Assembly (NCBI GenBank): GCA_030428885.1
Contig: JAUIEJ010000015.1
Location: 1-64,000, forward strand
Source: Gemmatimonadota bacterium
Lineage (GTDB): Bacteria > Gemmatimonadota > Gemmatimonadetes > Longimicrobiales > Gaopeijiaceae
DNA: 64,000 nucleotides
Direction of reading: 5' to 3'
The notes under the pieces were generated by a model, which made no database searches, was not told where the DNA came from, and saw nothing but the letters and a program-made list of their open reading frames with translations. Numbering within the stretch: the first letter of the stretch is position 1; the number at the start of each line of letters is the position of its first letter. Of the stretch, positions 43,829 to 51,256 are shown one piece after another. Position numbers and translations under genes: made by a program.

Positions 43829-45139
43829 ATGCGCCCCCGTCTCGCCGTCCTGCTCCCGGCCTTCGTCCTCCTCTCGGTAGGCTGCACGGCCGACGACGGA
43901 TCGGGCACGGCCGACCCCGACCCCTCCGACCCGTCGGCCGGCGAGATCGCCTGCGCTCCGAACGACGACGGCCTCACCCTTCCCGACGGCTTCTGCGCGG
44001 TGATCGTCCACGAGGGTGTGGGCGGAGCCCGCCACGTCACCGCCACCCCGTCGGGCGACCTCTTCGTGGCGCTGCGCTCGGCGTCGGGAGGCGGGACCAT
44101 CGTCGCCCTCCGGGACACCACCGGCGACGGCCGCCCCGACGTGGAACGCCGCTTCGGCACCGCCGCAGGGAGCGGGCTCCTGTGGCGCGACGGGTGGCTC
44201 TACTCGGCCCCCGACGACCGGGTGATTCGGTATGCGTTGGCCGACGGTGCGCTGGAGCCCACGGGCGAACCCGAGACCCTCGTCACGGGTCTGCCCACGG
44301 GGGGCCACGGCGCCAAGAGCCTGGCCTTCCTCGCCGACGGCACGCTCCTGGTCACCATCGGATCGGCCTCCAACGCCTGCCAGCAGCAGTCCCGCACCGA
44401 AGGGTCACCGGGCATGGACCCCTGCCCCGAGCTCGAGGTGCGGGCGGGGGTATGGGCCTTCGACGGGTCGGCCTCGGGCCAGACCCAGGCCGACGGCCGG
44501 CGCTTCGCCACGGGCCTCCGCAACGCCTACGCCCTGGCCACCCACCCCGCCACCGGCGACGTCTACGCCACGGTCCACGGCCGGGATCAGCTGAGCGGCC
44601 TCTGGCCCGACCTCTTCGACGATCAGCAGTCGGCCGAGAAGCCCGCCGAGGAATTCGTCCGCCTCGCCGAGGGCGACGATTTCGGCTGGCCGTACTGCTA
44701 TTTCGACCCCGACACCGACACCAAGGTGCTGGCCCCCGAGTACGGCGGCGACGGGGCGGCCGTGGGCCGATGCGCCGACGCCGTGGATCCCCTGGTGGAC
44801 TTCCCAGCTCACTGGGCCCCCAACGACTTGGCGTTCTACGACGGCGACGCCTTTCCAGCGGAGTACGCCGGGGGGGCCTTCGTGGCGTTCCACGGGTCGT
44901 GGAACCGGGCACCTCTTCCCCAGGCGGGGTACCGGGTGGCCTTCGTGCCCTTCTCCGGCGGCACGCCCACGGGGGAGTGGAGCACCTTCGCCGACGGGTT
45001 TCCCATGGGCACCGTGAGCCCCCAAGGCGCCCGATACCGCCCCACGGGACTCACGGTCGCTCCCGACGGTTCCCTCATCATCGTCGACGGCAAGGAAGGC
45101 CGGATCTGGCGAGTCGTCCACACGGGAGGTGAGGCATGA
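43829..45139 (+). CDS. PQQ-dependent sugar dehydrogenase-like lipoprotein
   Basis: A 436-residue lipoprotein (lipobox 'LLSVGC' then Asp-rich linker) with the six-bladed sorbosone/glucose dehydrogenase fold. Hallmarks are 'GGHGAKSLAFLADGTLLVTIGS' (catalytic His region), 'FATGLRNAYALATHP' (PQQ-binding Arg-Asn), 'GDDFGWPYCYFDP' and 'FVAFHGSWNR', then 'RPTGLTVAPDGSLIIVDGKEGRIWRVV'. PQQ-dependent oxidation of an aldose in the periplasm is likely; the sugar is not assignable. Its stop overlaps the ATG of the serine hydrolase gene, so the two are coupled. Confidence 0.88.
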   Translation: MRPRLAVLLPAFVLLSVGCTADDGSGTADPDPSDPSAGEIACAPNDDGLTLPDGFCAVIVHEGVGGARHVTATPSGDLFVALRSASGGGTIVALRDTTGDGRPDVERRFGTAAGSGLLWRDGWLYSAPDDRVIRYALADGALEPTGEPETLVTGLPTGGHGAKSLAFLADGTLLVTIGSASNACQQQSRTEGSPGMDPCPELEVRAGVWAFDGSASGQTQADGRRFATGLRNAYALATHPATGDVYATVHGRDQLSGLWPDLFDDQQSAEKPAEEFVRLAEGDDFGWPYCYFDPDTDTKVLAPEYGGDGAAVGRCADAVDPLVDFPAHWAPNDLAFYDGDAFPAEYAGGAFVAFHGSWNRAPLPQAGYRVAFVPFSGGTPTGEWSTFADGFPMGTVSPQGARYRPTGLTVAPDGSLIIVDGKEGRIWRVVHTGGEA

Positions 45140-46632
45140 GCCCCCCGCTGCGGTATGCCGCCCCCTGGCTCGTCGCGGGAATCATGTTGGCCGCCGCGCT
45201 CCCCGCCACGGCCCAGTCCCCCGACGCCCAGGCCATGATGGCCCGGGTCGAGGCGCCCCAGCCCGACCGCCCCGGCGACGAACTGGCGGCCATGACGCTT
45301 CCCCAGCTCATGGAGCACTTCCACGTGCCCGGGATGAGCGTGGCGGTGATCCACGACTTCTCGATCCACTGGGCGAAGGGGTACGGCGTCGCCGACGTGG
45401 AGACGGGGGCCGCCGTGGACACCGAGACCATGTTCCAGGCCGCGTCCATGAGCAAACCGGTGGCGGCCATGGGCTCCCTCCGGGCCGTTCAGGACGGGCT
45501 CTTCGGTCTGGACGACGACATCAACGACATCCTCACTTCGTGGCGGCTCGAAGGGGGAGAATTCACGGCCGACCACCCGGTGACGCCCCGCACGCTGATG
45601 AGCCACGTCTCGGGATTGGGCGACGCCTTCGGATTTCCGGGCTACGACCCCGACACCCCCCTTCCCTCGGTGGTCCAGATCTTCGAGGGCCACGAACGTT
45701 CCAACGTGGGACCCCTCTTCATGGAGCGGCGTCCGTGGGAGGCCTACGAGTACTCGGGGGGCGGCGTCACCCTCCAGCAGCAGGCTCTGGAGGACGCGCG
45801 GGGCGTTCCCTTCGCCGAGGTCATGCGGGCCGACGTGCTCGCGCCCCTGGGCATGACCCGGAGCTCGTACCGGCAGCCGATCTCGCCCGAGCACGACCGC
45901 AACGCCGCCCGGGCCCACGACGGCGAAGGCCGCTCCCGCGGCCCCAAGTGGCACGTGTACCCCGAGATGGCCGCGGCAGGCTTGTGGACCACGGCCTCCG
46001 ACCTGGCCCGCTTCCTCATCGAGGTGCAGCGCTCGGTACGGGGGGAATCGAATCGGGTCCTGAACCGGGCCATGGCCCGGGAGATGATCACGCCCGTGGG
46101 CGTGGGCGACTTCGCCGTGGGCTTCGGCCTCTCGAAGATGAGCGAGGGGTGGTACTTCCAGCACGGCGGCTCCAACTGGGGGTTCCGGGGCACCATGACG
46201 GCCCACACCGTGAAGGGGTACGGGCTGGCGATCCTCACCAACGCCGATCAGGGGGGACCGCTGGCGGGCGAGGTGAGCCGACGCATCCAGGACGCCTACG
46301 CCTGGGACTCCCGGGCCGCCCCCGTGCCCCGCGGCTACGCGCCTCCCGTGGAGCGCCAGGAGGTCGCCGTGGACCGGGCGGTCCTGGCCCGATACGTGGG
46401 CACCTACCGGCTGAACGAAGAGCTGGACGTGGTGGTGACGCTGGGCGACGCCGGACTGCTGGTGACCCCCACCAACCAGCCGACCCTCCCCCTCTTCGCC
46501 GAGAGCGAAACCGAGTTTTTTCTCCGGGCCGTGAACGCCCAGATCACCTTCACGGTGAACGCCTCGGGTGAGGTGGACGGACTCGTCCTGCACCAGGGTG
46601 GGCGGGCGATGCGAGCGGAGAAGGGGGGATGA
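45136..46632 (+). CDS. Serine hydrolase of the beta-lactamase (class C/PBP4*) family
   Basis: A 498-residue exported enzyme with a signal peptide (to 'LPATAQ'). The nucleophile motif Ser104-M-S-Lys107 lies in 'AASMSKPV', the second motif is 'YEYSGGGVT' (a YxN variant, YSG) and the third is 'QHGGSNWG' (HGG in place of KTG). A C-terminal beta domain starts near 'RYVGTYRLNEELDVVVTLGDAG', as in esterase/D-aminopeptidase relatives. The enzyme is probably an esterase or peptidase acting in the periplasm; beta-lactam hydrolysis is not implied. Coupled to both neighbours by ATGA overlaps. Confidence 0.88.
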   Translation: MSPPLRYAAPWLVAGIMLAAALPATAQSPDAQAMMARVEAPQPDRPGDELAAMTLPQLMEHFHVPGMSVAVIHDFSIHWAKGYGVADVETGAAVDTETMFQAASMSKPVAAMGSLRAVQDGLFGLDDDINDILTSWRLEGGEFTADHPVTPRTLMSHVSGLGDAFGFPGYDPDTPLPSVVQIFEGHERSNVGPLFMERRPWEAYEYSGGGVTLQQQALEDARGVPFAEVMRADVLAPLGMTRSSYRQPISPEHDRNAARAHDGEGRSRGPKWHVYPEMAAAGLWTTASDLARFLIEVQRSVRGESNRVLNRAMAREMITPVGVGDFAVGFGLSKMSEGWYFQHGGSNWGFRGTMTAHTVKGYGLAILTNADQGGPLAGEVSRRIQDAYAWDSRAAPVPRGYAPPVERQEVAVDRAVLARYVGTYRLNEELDVVVTLGDAGLLVTPTNQPTLPLFAESETEFFLRAVNAQITFTVNASGEVDGLVLHQGGRAMRAEKGG

Positions 46633-47420
46633 GCACCGACGGACCGGTGGTGCCGCGGCTTCCGCCGGTCTTCGATGCCGCGACGCTGCGCCGCCTCGCG
46701 GCCGAGTTCGTCATCATCGTGGTGGGCGTCCTGGTGGCCTTCGCCGTGGAGGACTGGCAGGCCGGCCGGGAGCAGCATGCCGAGGCGTTGCGCCTGCTGT
46801 CGGCCATGGAGGTCGACATCGCCGAGTCCGTGGCCGACCTGCGGGAAGCCCGAGCCTCGGCTGCGGTGCGGAAGAGCGCCCTCGTGGAGATCCTGCGGCG
46901 AGTCGGCGCCCCCCTCCCTCCGACCGACGAGTGGATGCCCCTGGGCGACGCCCCGTTGGACGGCATCACGGGCATCGGGGTGGGGGGCTTCGAGGTCGCA
47001 CCGCCCTACGACACCCGCGACCTCCTGACGCTCATCATCTACGCCCAGGTGTTCGACGCCCGCACCGTGGCCTACGACGAGTTCCGGGCCACCGGGGCCC
47101 TGGCGTCGCTCCCTTCCGAGGCCCGGGCCGACATCGCCGGGTTCTACGGCCGCATGCTCGACTTCGCCGAGTCGAACCAGTTCATCCGGGATCAGGGGCG
47201 GGCGCTGGAAGACGCTCTCGAGGCGGCGGGGGTGGCGGCCCGGGACTGGATCCCCGACGACGAGGTGATCCGTCGGATCCAGGCCAACCCCCGAGCCCAG
47301 GCCAGCCTGCGTCGCGCCTACATGCGGGCCCAGGATCAGGACACCATGCTCCCCATCGTGGCCGAACGCCTCGAGGCCGAGGGCGCCGCCATGCTCGAGC
47401 GCGCCCGGGCGGGGCTCTGA
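46629..47420 (+). CDS. Membrane-anchored protein of unknown function
   Basis: A 263-residue protein with one N-terminal membrane segment ('LAAEFVIIVVGVLVAFAVEDWQ', about 24-45) and a long helical extracytoplasmic domain ('LRLLSAMEVDIAESVADLREARA', 'FYGRMLDFAESNQFIRDQGRALEDAL'). The 'EFVIIVVGVLVAFAVEDWQ' element recurs in a family of unknown function in Gram-negative bacteria (DUF6090-like). It is coupled to the serine hydrolase upstream (ATGA) and followed 7 bp later by the Hsp70-like gene. It may be a membrane partner in this unit. Confidence 0.68.
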   Translation: MSTDGPVVPRLPPVFDAATLRRLAAEFVIIVVGVLVAFAVEDWQAGREQHAEALRLLSAMEVDIAESVADLREARASAAVRKSALVEILRRVGAPLPPTDEWMPLGDAPLDGITGIGVGGFEVAPPYDTRDLLTLIIYAQVFDARTVAYDEFRATGALASLPSEARADIAGFYGRMLDFAESNQFIRDQGRALEDALEAAGVAARDWIPDDEVIRRIQANPRAQASLRRAYMRAQDQDTMLPIVAERLEAEGAAMLERARAGL

Positions 47421-47427
47421 GCGCCCC

Positions 47428-49017
47428 ATGCCGATCCGCTGGGGCATCGATCTGGGCACCTCCAACACGACCCTGTGCGAGGATCGGTCGGGCAGTCCCC
47501 GCATCGTGAACCTCCCCGATCTGGCGAAGCTCGAGCCCCTCACCCAGACCCCCGTGGTACCGTCGTGCATCTGCATCCTGGACGAACGCGGGAAACGGGT
47601 GCTCATCGGCCAGGAGGCCCGAAGCTACAACTGGGACGGCACGGCCGACGGCTGGGCCGACGGGTTCAAGCGACACCTGGGCCGGGAGCATCAGCGCACC
47701 CTGGCCCGCGTGGGCCCGCGCGACTTCACGGCCCGCGACGTGGCGCGCCTCTTCGTCCGGGAGTTGGCTGCCGCCCTGGAGGCCGCCGCGGGTGAGCCCG
47801 TCGCCGATCTCACCGTGGCCGTGCCCTCCGACGCCTTCGAGACGTACCGCGCAGAGCTGCGCGGAGCCTTCGAGGCCCTGGATCGCCGCGCCTGGTGGCG
47901 ACGCCTCCGGGACCGGCTGTTCGGGGGCGAGAGCGCGTTCACCCTCCGCTTCGTCGACGAACCCGTGGCGGCGGCCCTGGGCTACGGGGTCGACGTGGGG
48001 CGCGACGCCACCCTGGTGGCCTTCGACTTCGGCGCCGGCACTATGGAAGCCGCCGTGGTACGCACGGAGGGCGGCGAGACCGCCCGGACCGGCCGCGCCC
48101 GGGTCCTGGCCAAGCAGGGACTCCGCCTGGGGGGCGACGACGTGGACGGCTGGGTCCTCGACGCCCTGGTGCCCACGGCGCTCCACGACTGGCCCGAGTG
48201 GGAGGTGGCGCTGCGCTGGGAGGCCGAACGGGCCAAGCTCCTGGCCAGTGCCGGGCAGGAGGCGGCCTTCACCTTCCGCAACGAGACGTGGGGCACCCTG
48301 GATCGGGCGGGTCTCGAGGGACTGCTGGCGGGACGGGGGCTCCTCACGGCGGTCCGGGAGCTGCTGGGGCGCCTCGTGGACGAGGCCCGGGAGCGTCACG
48401 GCGTGGAGGTCGGCGACGTGGACGACGTGCTCCTGGAGGGCGGGTCGACCCTCCTGCCCGGCGTGCGGGAAGCCGTGGGCGAGGTCTTCGGCCGGGACCG
48501 GGTTCGGGAGTGGCTGCCCTTCGAGAGCGTGGCCCGGGGCGCCTGCCTCTTCGCCGGCGGCGGGACCGTGGACGACTTCATCTACCACGACTACGGAATC
48601 CGGGTGCGCCGGGACGACGGCCGGGAGGAATTCGAGCTCCTCGTCGAAAGCGGCACCCCCTTCCCCACACCCGACGACCACGTCGTGCGCTACTACGCGC
48701 CGGGCCACGACGGCCAGCGGTCCCTCAACCTCTTCGTGTGCGAAGTGGGCCGGATCGCGGGCCGCTCGGTGGCGTGGGAGACCCGGGCCAACGGCAACCG
48801 CTACTTCCTGCCGGCCACCGAAGGGGAACGGGCGTTCTGCCCGTGCCTGAACGAGGCCGATCCCGCGCTGCGCCTCGACCCACCGGGGCGGGGCACGGCC
48901 CCCCGCCTCCGGGTGTCGTTCATGGTGGACGCCGACCGCTGGCTCTGCGCCACGGTCCACGACCTCCACCGCAAGGCCGACCTCCAGGTGCGGACGCCGG
49001 TGGTGAGGCTGCTGTGA
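47428..49017 (+). CDS. Hsp70-family protein (divergent DnaK-like ATPase)
   Basis: A 529-residue actin-fold ATPase of the Hsp70/HscC type. Phosphate-1 'GIDLGTSNTTL' is at residues 6-16; 'DLTVAVPSDAFETYRAEL' replaces the usual VPA; connect and phosphate-2 is 'LVAFDFGAGTMEAAVV', and the adenosine motif is 'VLLEGGSTLLPGVREAV'. The C-terminal 150 residues are a short, beta-rich substrate-binding-like region ('ELLVESGTPFPTPDDHVVRYYAPG'), much smaller than DnaK's and lacking the lid. Its stop overlaps the GTG start of the HEAT protein, suggesting a dedicated pair. No J-protein or GrpE is nearby. Confidence 0.85.
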   Translation: MPIRWGIDLGTSNTTLCEDRSGSPRIVNLPDLAKLEPLTQTPVVPSCICILDERGKRVLIGQEARSYNWDGTADGWADGFKRHLGREHQRTLARVGPRDFTARDVARLFVRELAAALEAAAGEPVADLTVAVPSDAFETYRAELRGAFEALDRRAWWRRLRDRLFGGESAFTLRFVDEPVAAALGYGVDVGRDATLVAFDFGAGTMEAAVVRTEGGETARTGRARVLAKQGLRLGGDDVDGWVLDALVPTALHDWPEWEVALRWEAERAKLLASAGQEAAFTFRNETWGTLDRAGLEGLLAGRGLLTAVRELLGRLVDEARERHGVEVGDVDDVLLEGGSTLLPGVREAVGEVFGRDRVREWLPFESVARGACLFAGGGTVDDFIYHDYGIRVRRDDGREEFELLVESGTPFPTPDDHVVRYYAPGHDGQRSLNLFVCEVGRIAGRSVAWETRANGNRYFLPATEGERAFCPCLNEADPALRLDPPGRGTAPRLRVSFMVDADRWLCATVHDLHRKADLQVRTPVVRLL

Positions 49018-50333
49018 GCGGGTCGCTTCTGGTTCCCGACGCCGAGGCCGTGGAACGGGCGTGGCGCGAGGCGGCGGCGGAGTTGGGGGGGCGCTACGGC
49101 GTGAACCCCAACTGGAACAAGCCGGTCATCCAGGTCGACGGCGACCACGGCATCGTGATCCTCGAGGTGCTGGGTGGAGACACGGGGTACCTCACCCGGG
49201 CCCGGGTGGCGTTCCAGACCCGCGAACGGATCCACCTCTCGGTGACCGGCGAGGGATTCCTGGCCTCGCTGGGCAAGTCCCTGGGGTTCGTCCAGGACAT
49301 CGAGTTGGGCCGTCCGGACTTCGACGACCGCTTCCTGACCCGGGGCTTTCCGGTGGCCCGGGTGAAGGAGCTGCTGGCCCCTCCGGTGGTGGACCTCATG
49401 GTGGCTCAACCGTTCCTGGAGCTTCGTCTGACGCCTCGTGGCCCCCCCCTCTACCCGGCGGGGCTCAAGGAACTGGAGGTCCGCCGCGGCTTCGTGGTCC
49501 GGGACACCCTGCAGCTCGTGGGCATGGTCCGGATCGCCGAAGCCCTCCTTCCCCGCCTGGACCCCCTCTCGGGGCCCGTGCAGGCCGGCGACGCCAACCT
49601 CGTGGAGCGGCTGTCCGGCGTGGGGGGCACGGTCCACGACCACTGGGCGCGGGTCATGGTGTGGGACGGCGATCCTCCCCGACGGGAGGCGGCCCGACTC
49701 CTGGGCGAATCGGGAGACCCGGCGGCGGTGGAACCGTTGATGGACGTGCTCGATGACGCCGACGCCGGCCTCGTCATCGCCGCGGTCCGGGCGCTGGAGC
49801 GACTCGGCGCCCGGGAGGCGGTGCCGAGGCTCGTGTGCCTTCTGGGCCGCCGGGAAGAGACGGTGGACGGCCGAACCCCCGCCGACCACGCCGCCGACGC
49901 CCTGGCGACCCTGGACCACGACGCCCTGGCTGAGGCCTTCGCCGCGGCCCTCCAGGGCGAGGCTTCCCCGCTCCAGACCGCCGTGGGCCCGTGGCGCGAC
50001 GAGGTGGTGGCGGCCCTCATGCGGGTGCTGGCGTCGTTCGATCTCGAGGCCCGGGTCGAGGCCGCCCGGGCCCTGGGGGTCCTGGGCGCGCGGGAGGCGC
50101 TCCCCCTGCTTCGGGAGAAGAGCCGTGCCATGGGCCTGAGGACGAAACTCAGCGAGGCGGCCCGAGAGGCGGTGCAGGCCATCGAGGCCCGGGCGAGCCT
50201 GCCCCGACCCGTGGCGGCGGCTCCCGAGGCCCTCGACACGCTCCCCCGGCCGGCGGAGGCATCGGACCAGGACGACCCCGGCGGGACCCTGCCGCGATCG
50301 ACCGGATCGCCTCCCCACGCGCCGCAGGGTTGA
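49014..50333 (+). CDS. HEAT-repeat protein coupled to the Hsp70-like protein
   Basis: A 439-residue protein starting at GTG 49014 (GTGA overlap). The first 200 residues form an unassigned alpha/beta domain with 'GVNPNWNKPVIQVDGDHGIVILEV'. Residues about 225-395 are PBS-lyase type HEAT repeats ('REAARLLGESGDPAAVEPLMDVLDDADAGLVIAAVRALERLGAREAVPRLVCLLG', 'VEAARALGVLGAREALPLLREKS'). The final 45 residues are Pro-rich and disordered. It is cytosolic, with no signal, and probably acts as client or cochaperone scaffold for the Hsp70-like partner. Confidence 0.75.
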   Translation: MSGSLLVPDAEAVERAWREAAAELGGRYGVNPNWNKPVIQVDGDHGIVILEVLGGDTGYLTRARVAFQTRERIHLSVTGEGFLASLGKSLGFVQDIELGRPDFDDRFLTRGFPVARVKELLAPPVVDLMVAQPFLELRLTPRGPPLYPAGLKELEVRRGFVVRDTLQLVGMVRIAEALLPRLDPLSGPVQAGDANLVERLSGVGGTVHDHWARVMVWDGDPPRREAARLLGESGDPAAVEPLMDVLDDADAGLVIAAVRALERLGAREAVPRLVCLLGRREETVDGRTPADHAADALATLDHDALAEAFAAALQGEASPLQTAVGPWRDEVVAALMRVLASFDLEARVEAARALGVLGAREALPLLREKSRAMGLRTKLSEAAREAVQAIEARASLPRPVAAAPEALDTLPRPAEASDQDDPGGTLPRSTGSPPHAPQG

Positions 50334-50415
50334 CGCAGCGAGGATCCCGGCGCAATGGTCGCGCGAAGCGGCCCATCCGGTCCGCCGTCACACCATGGGC
50401 GGAGGAGCGCGAGAC

Positions 50416-50847
50416 ATGGCGGGATCCGACGATTCGAGCCAACGGGTGTCCATCGTCGGGTGGCGCAATTGGGGCGACCACCCGGTCGTGGTCCTCTTCA
50501 CCGCCGCCGCGACGGTCACGGGACTCGTTCTCGCCGCCCTGGCCCTCCGTGATGGCGGGCCGGCGGTGGGCGATCCCTGTACGGCGGTGGTGGGCCGGTG
50601 GGATTGGCTGACGACCGGCGGCATCGTCACCGTGGCGGAGGGCGGCCGGCTCACCTTCCATCCGAACGATCTCACCAACCTCCCCACCTTCACGGGGGCC
50701 TGGCAGTGCGAGTCGGGTTCCGGCGACATCACCATGGCGTGGAACACCGGATTCTCCGACCGGCTACAGCTGTCCGACGACGGAAACCGGCTCAGCGGCA
50801 CGAACGACCAGACCGGGACAACGATCTCCGCCGTGCGGGCGCGTTAG
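50416..50847 (+). CDS. Small membrane-anchored protein, function unknown
   Basis: A 143-residue protein with one TM segment ('HPVVVLFTAAATVTGLVLAALAL', about 22-44) and a C-terminal extracytoplasmic domain with two Cys, probably disulfide-bonded ('CTAVVGRWDWLTTGGIVTVAEGGRLTFHP', 'GAWQCESGSGDITMAWN', ending 'LQLSDDGNRLSGTNDQTG'). That domain is a small beta structure of the W-x-W/S-x-D-G-x-x-L-x-G type found in short bacterial exported proteins. ATG 50416 is used because it has GGAGGAG at good spacing; an ATG 7 codons earlier is possible. Confidence 0.62.
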   Translation: MAGSDDSSQRVSIVGWRNWGDHPVVVLFTAAATVTGLVLAALALRDGGPAVGDPCTAVVGRWDWLTTGGIVTVAEGGRLTFHPNDLTNLPTFTGAWQCESGSGDITMAWNTGFSDRLQLSDDGNRLSGTNDQTGTTISAVRAR

Positions 50848-50872
50848 CGCGAAAACCCGGCATCCGCGGATC

Positions 50873-50914
50873 TTGTCCGGCATGATCACATGTGATACTA
50901 TCATTTGTGATCAT
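50873..50914 (+). promoter_or_regulatory. Promoter and palindromic operator of the second PadR-ADOP module
   Basis: ATGATCACA (50882-50890) and TGTGATCAT (50906-50914) form a perfect 9-15-9 inverted repeat. The arm-proximal sequence includes the 12-bp palindrome ATCACATGTGAT. The repeat straddles TACTAT (50896-50901), which is 17 bp downstream of TTGTCC (50873-50878), a good sigma-70-like promoter. The combination, 22 bp upstream of the PadR ATG in a strikingly AT-rich patch, is what a PadR-repressed promoter should look like. Confidence 0.65.
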
Positions 50915-50935
50915 ACTGCCGCCCGGGAGTCCCCC

Positions 50936-51256
50936 ATGCTTCGAAGAAACTGGTTTCACGTCCTCCTGGCCCTCGCCGCGCGCCCCCTCCACGGCTCGGC
51001 CATCGCCGACGAGGTGCTGGAGCGTACGGACGGCGAGCTGCGTCTCTGGCCCGCCACCCTCTACCGGGCTCTGGACGAACTGGTGGAGGAGGGACTGGTG
51101 CAGGAGCTCGAGGGCGACGATCGACCCGAGGGGGAGAGCCGGCGGAAGCGGTACTATCAGGTGACGCCGGCCGGGCGGGAGGCCATCGCACGGGAGGCCG
51201 AGCGCCTGGAGGGGTTGGCCCGACAGGCCCGCGCCCGGCTGGGAGACGCGGGATGA
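50936..51256 (+). CDS. PadR-family transcriptional regulator
   Basis: A 106-residue PadR repressor: 'NWFHVLLALAARPLHGSAIADEVLERTDGELRLWPATLYRALDELVEEGLV', wing 'RKRYYQVTPAGREAIAREAERL'. It begins at ATG 50936, with GGGAGT upstream, just below a palindromic operator. A longer frame from 50873 would translate the operator itself and was rejected. Its stop overlaps the ADOP permease ATG (ATGA). Confidence 0.9.
   Translation: MLRRNWFHVLLALAARPLHGSAIADEVLERTDGELRLWPATLYRALDELVEEGLVQELEGDDRPEGESRRKRYYQVTPAGREAIAREAERLEGLARQARARLGDAG

Noticed and set aside
45136-46632. Resistance-type beta-lactamase
   Set aside because: The SxxK motif is present, but YxN and KTG are altered (YSG, HGG) and the C-terminal domain matches esterase/peptidase relatives, so an antibiotic role is not supported.
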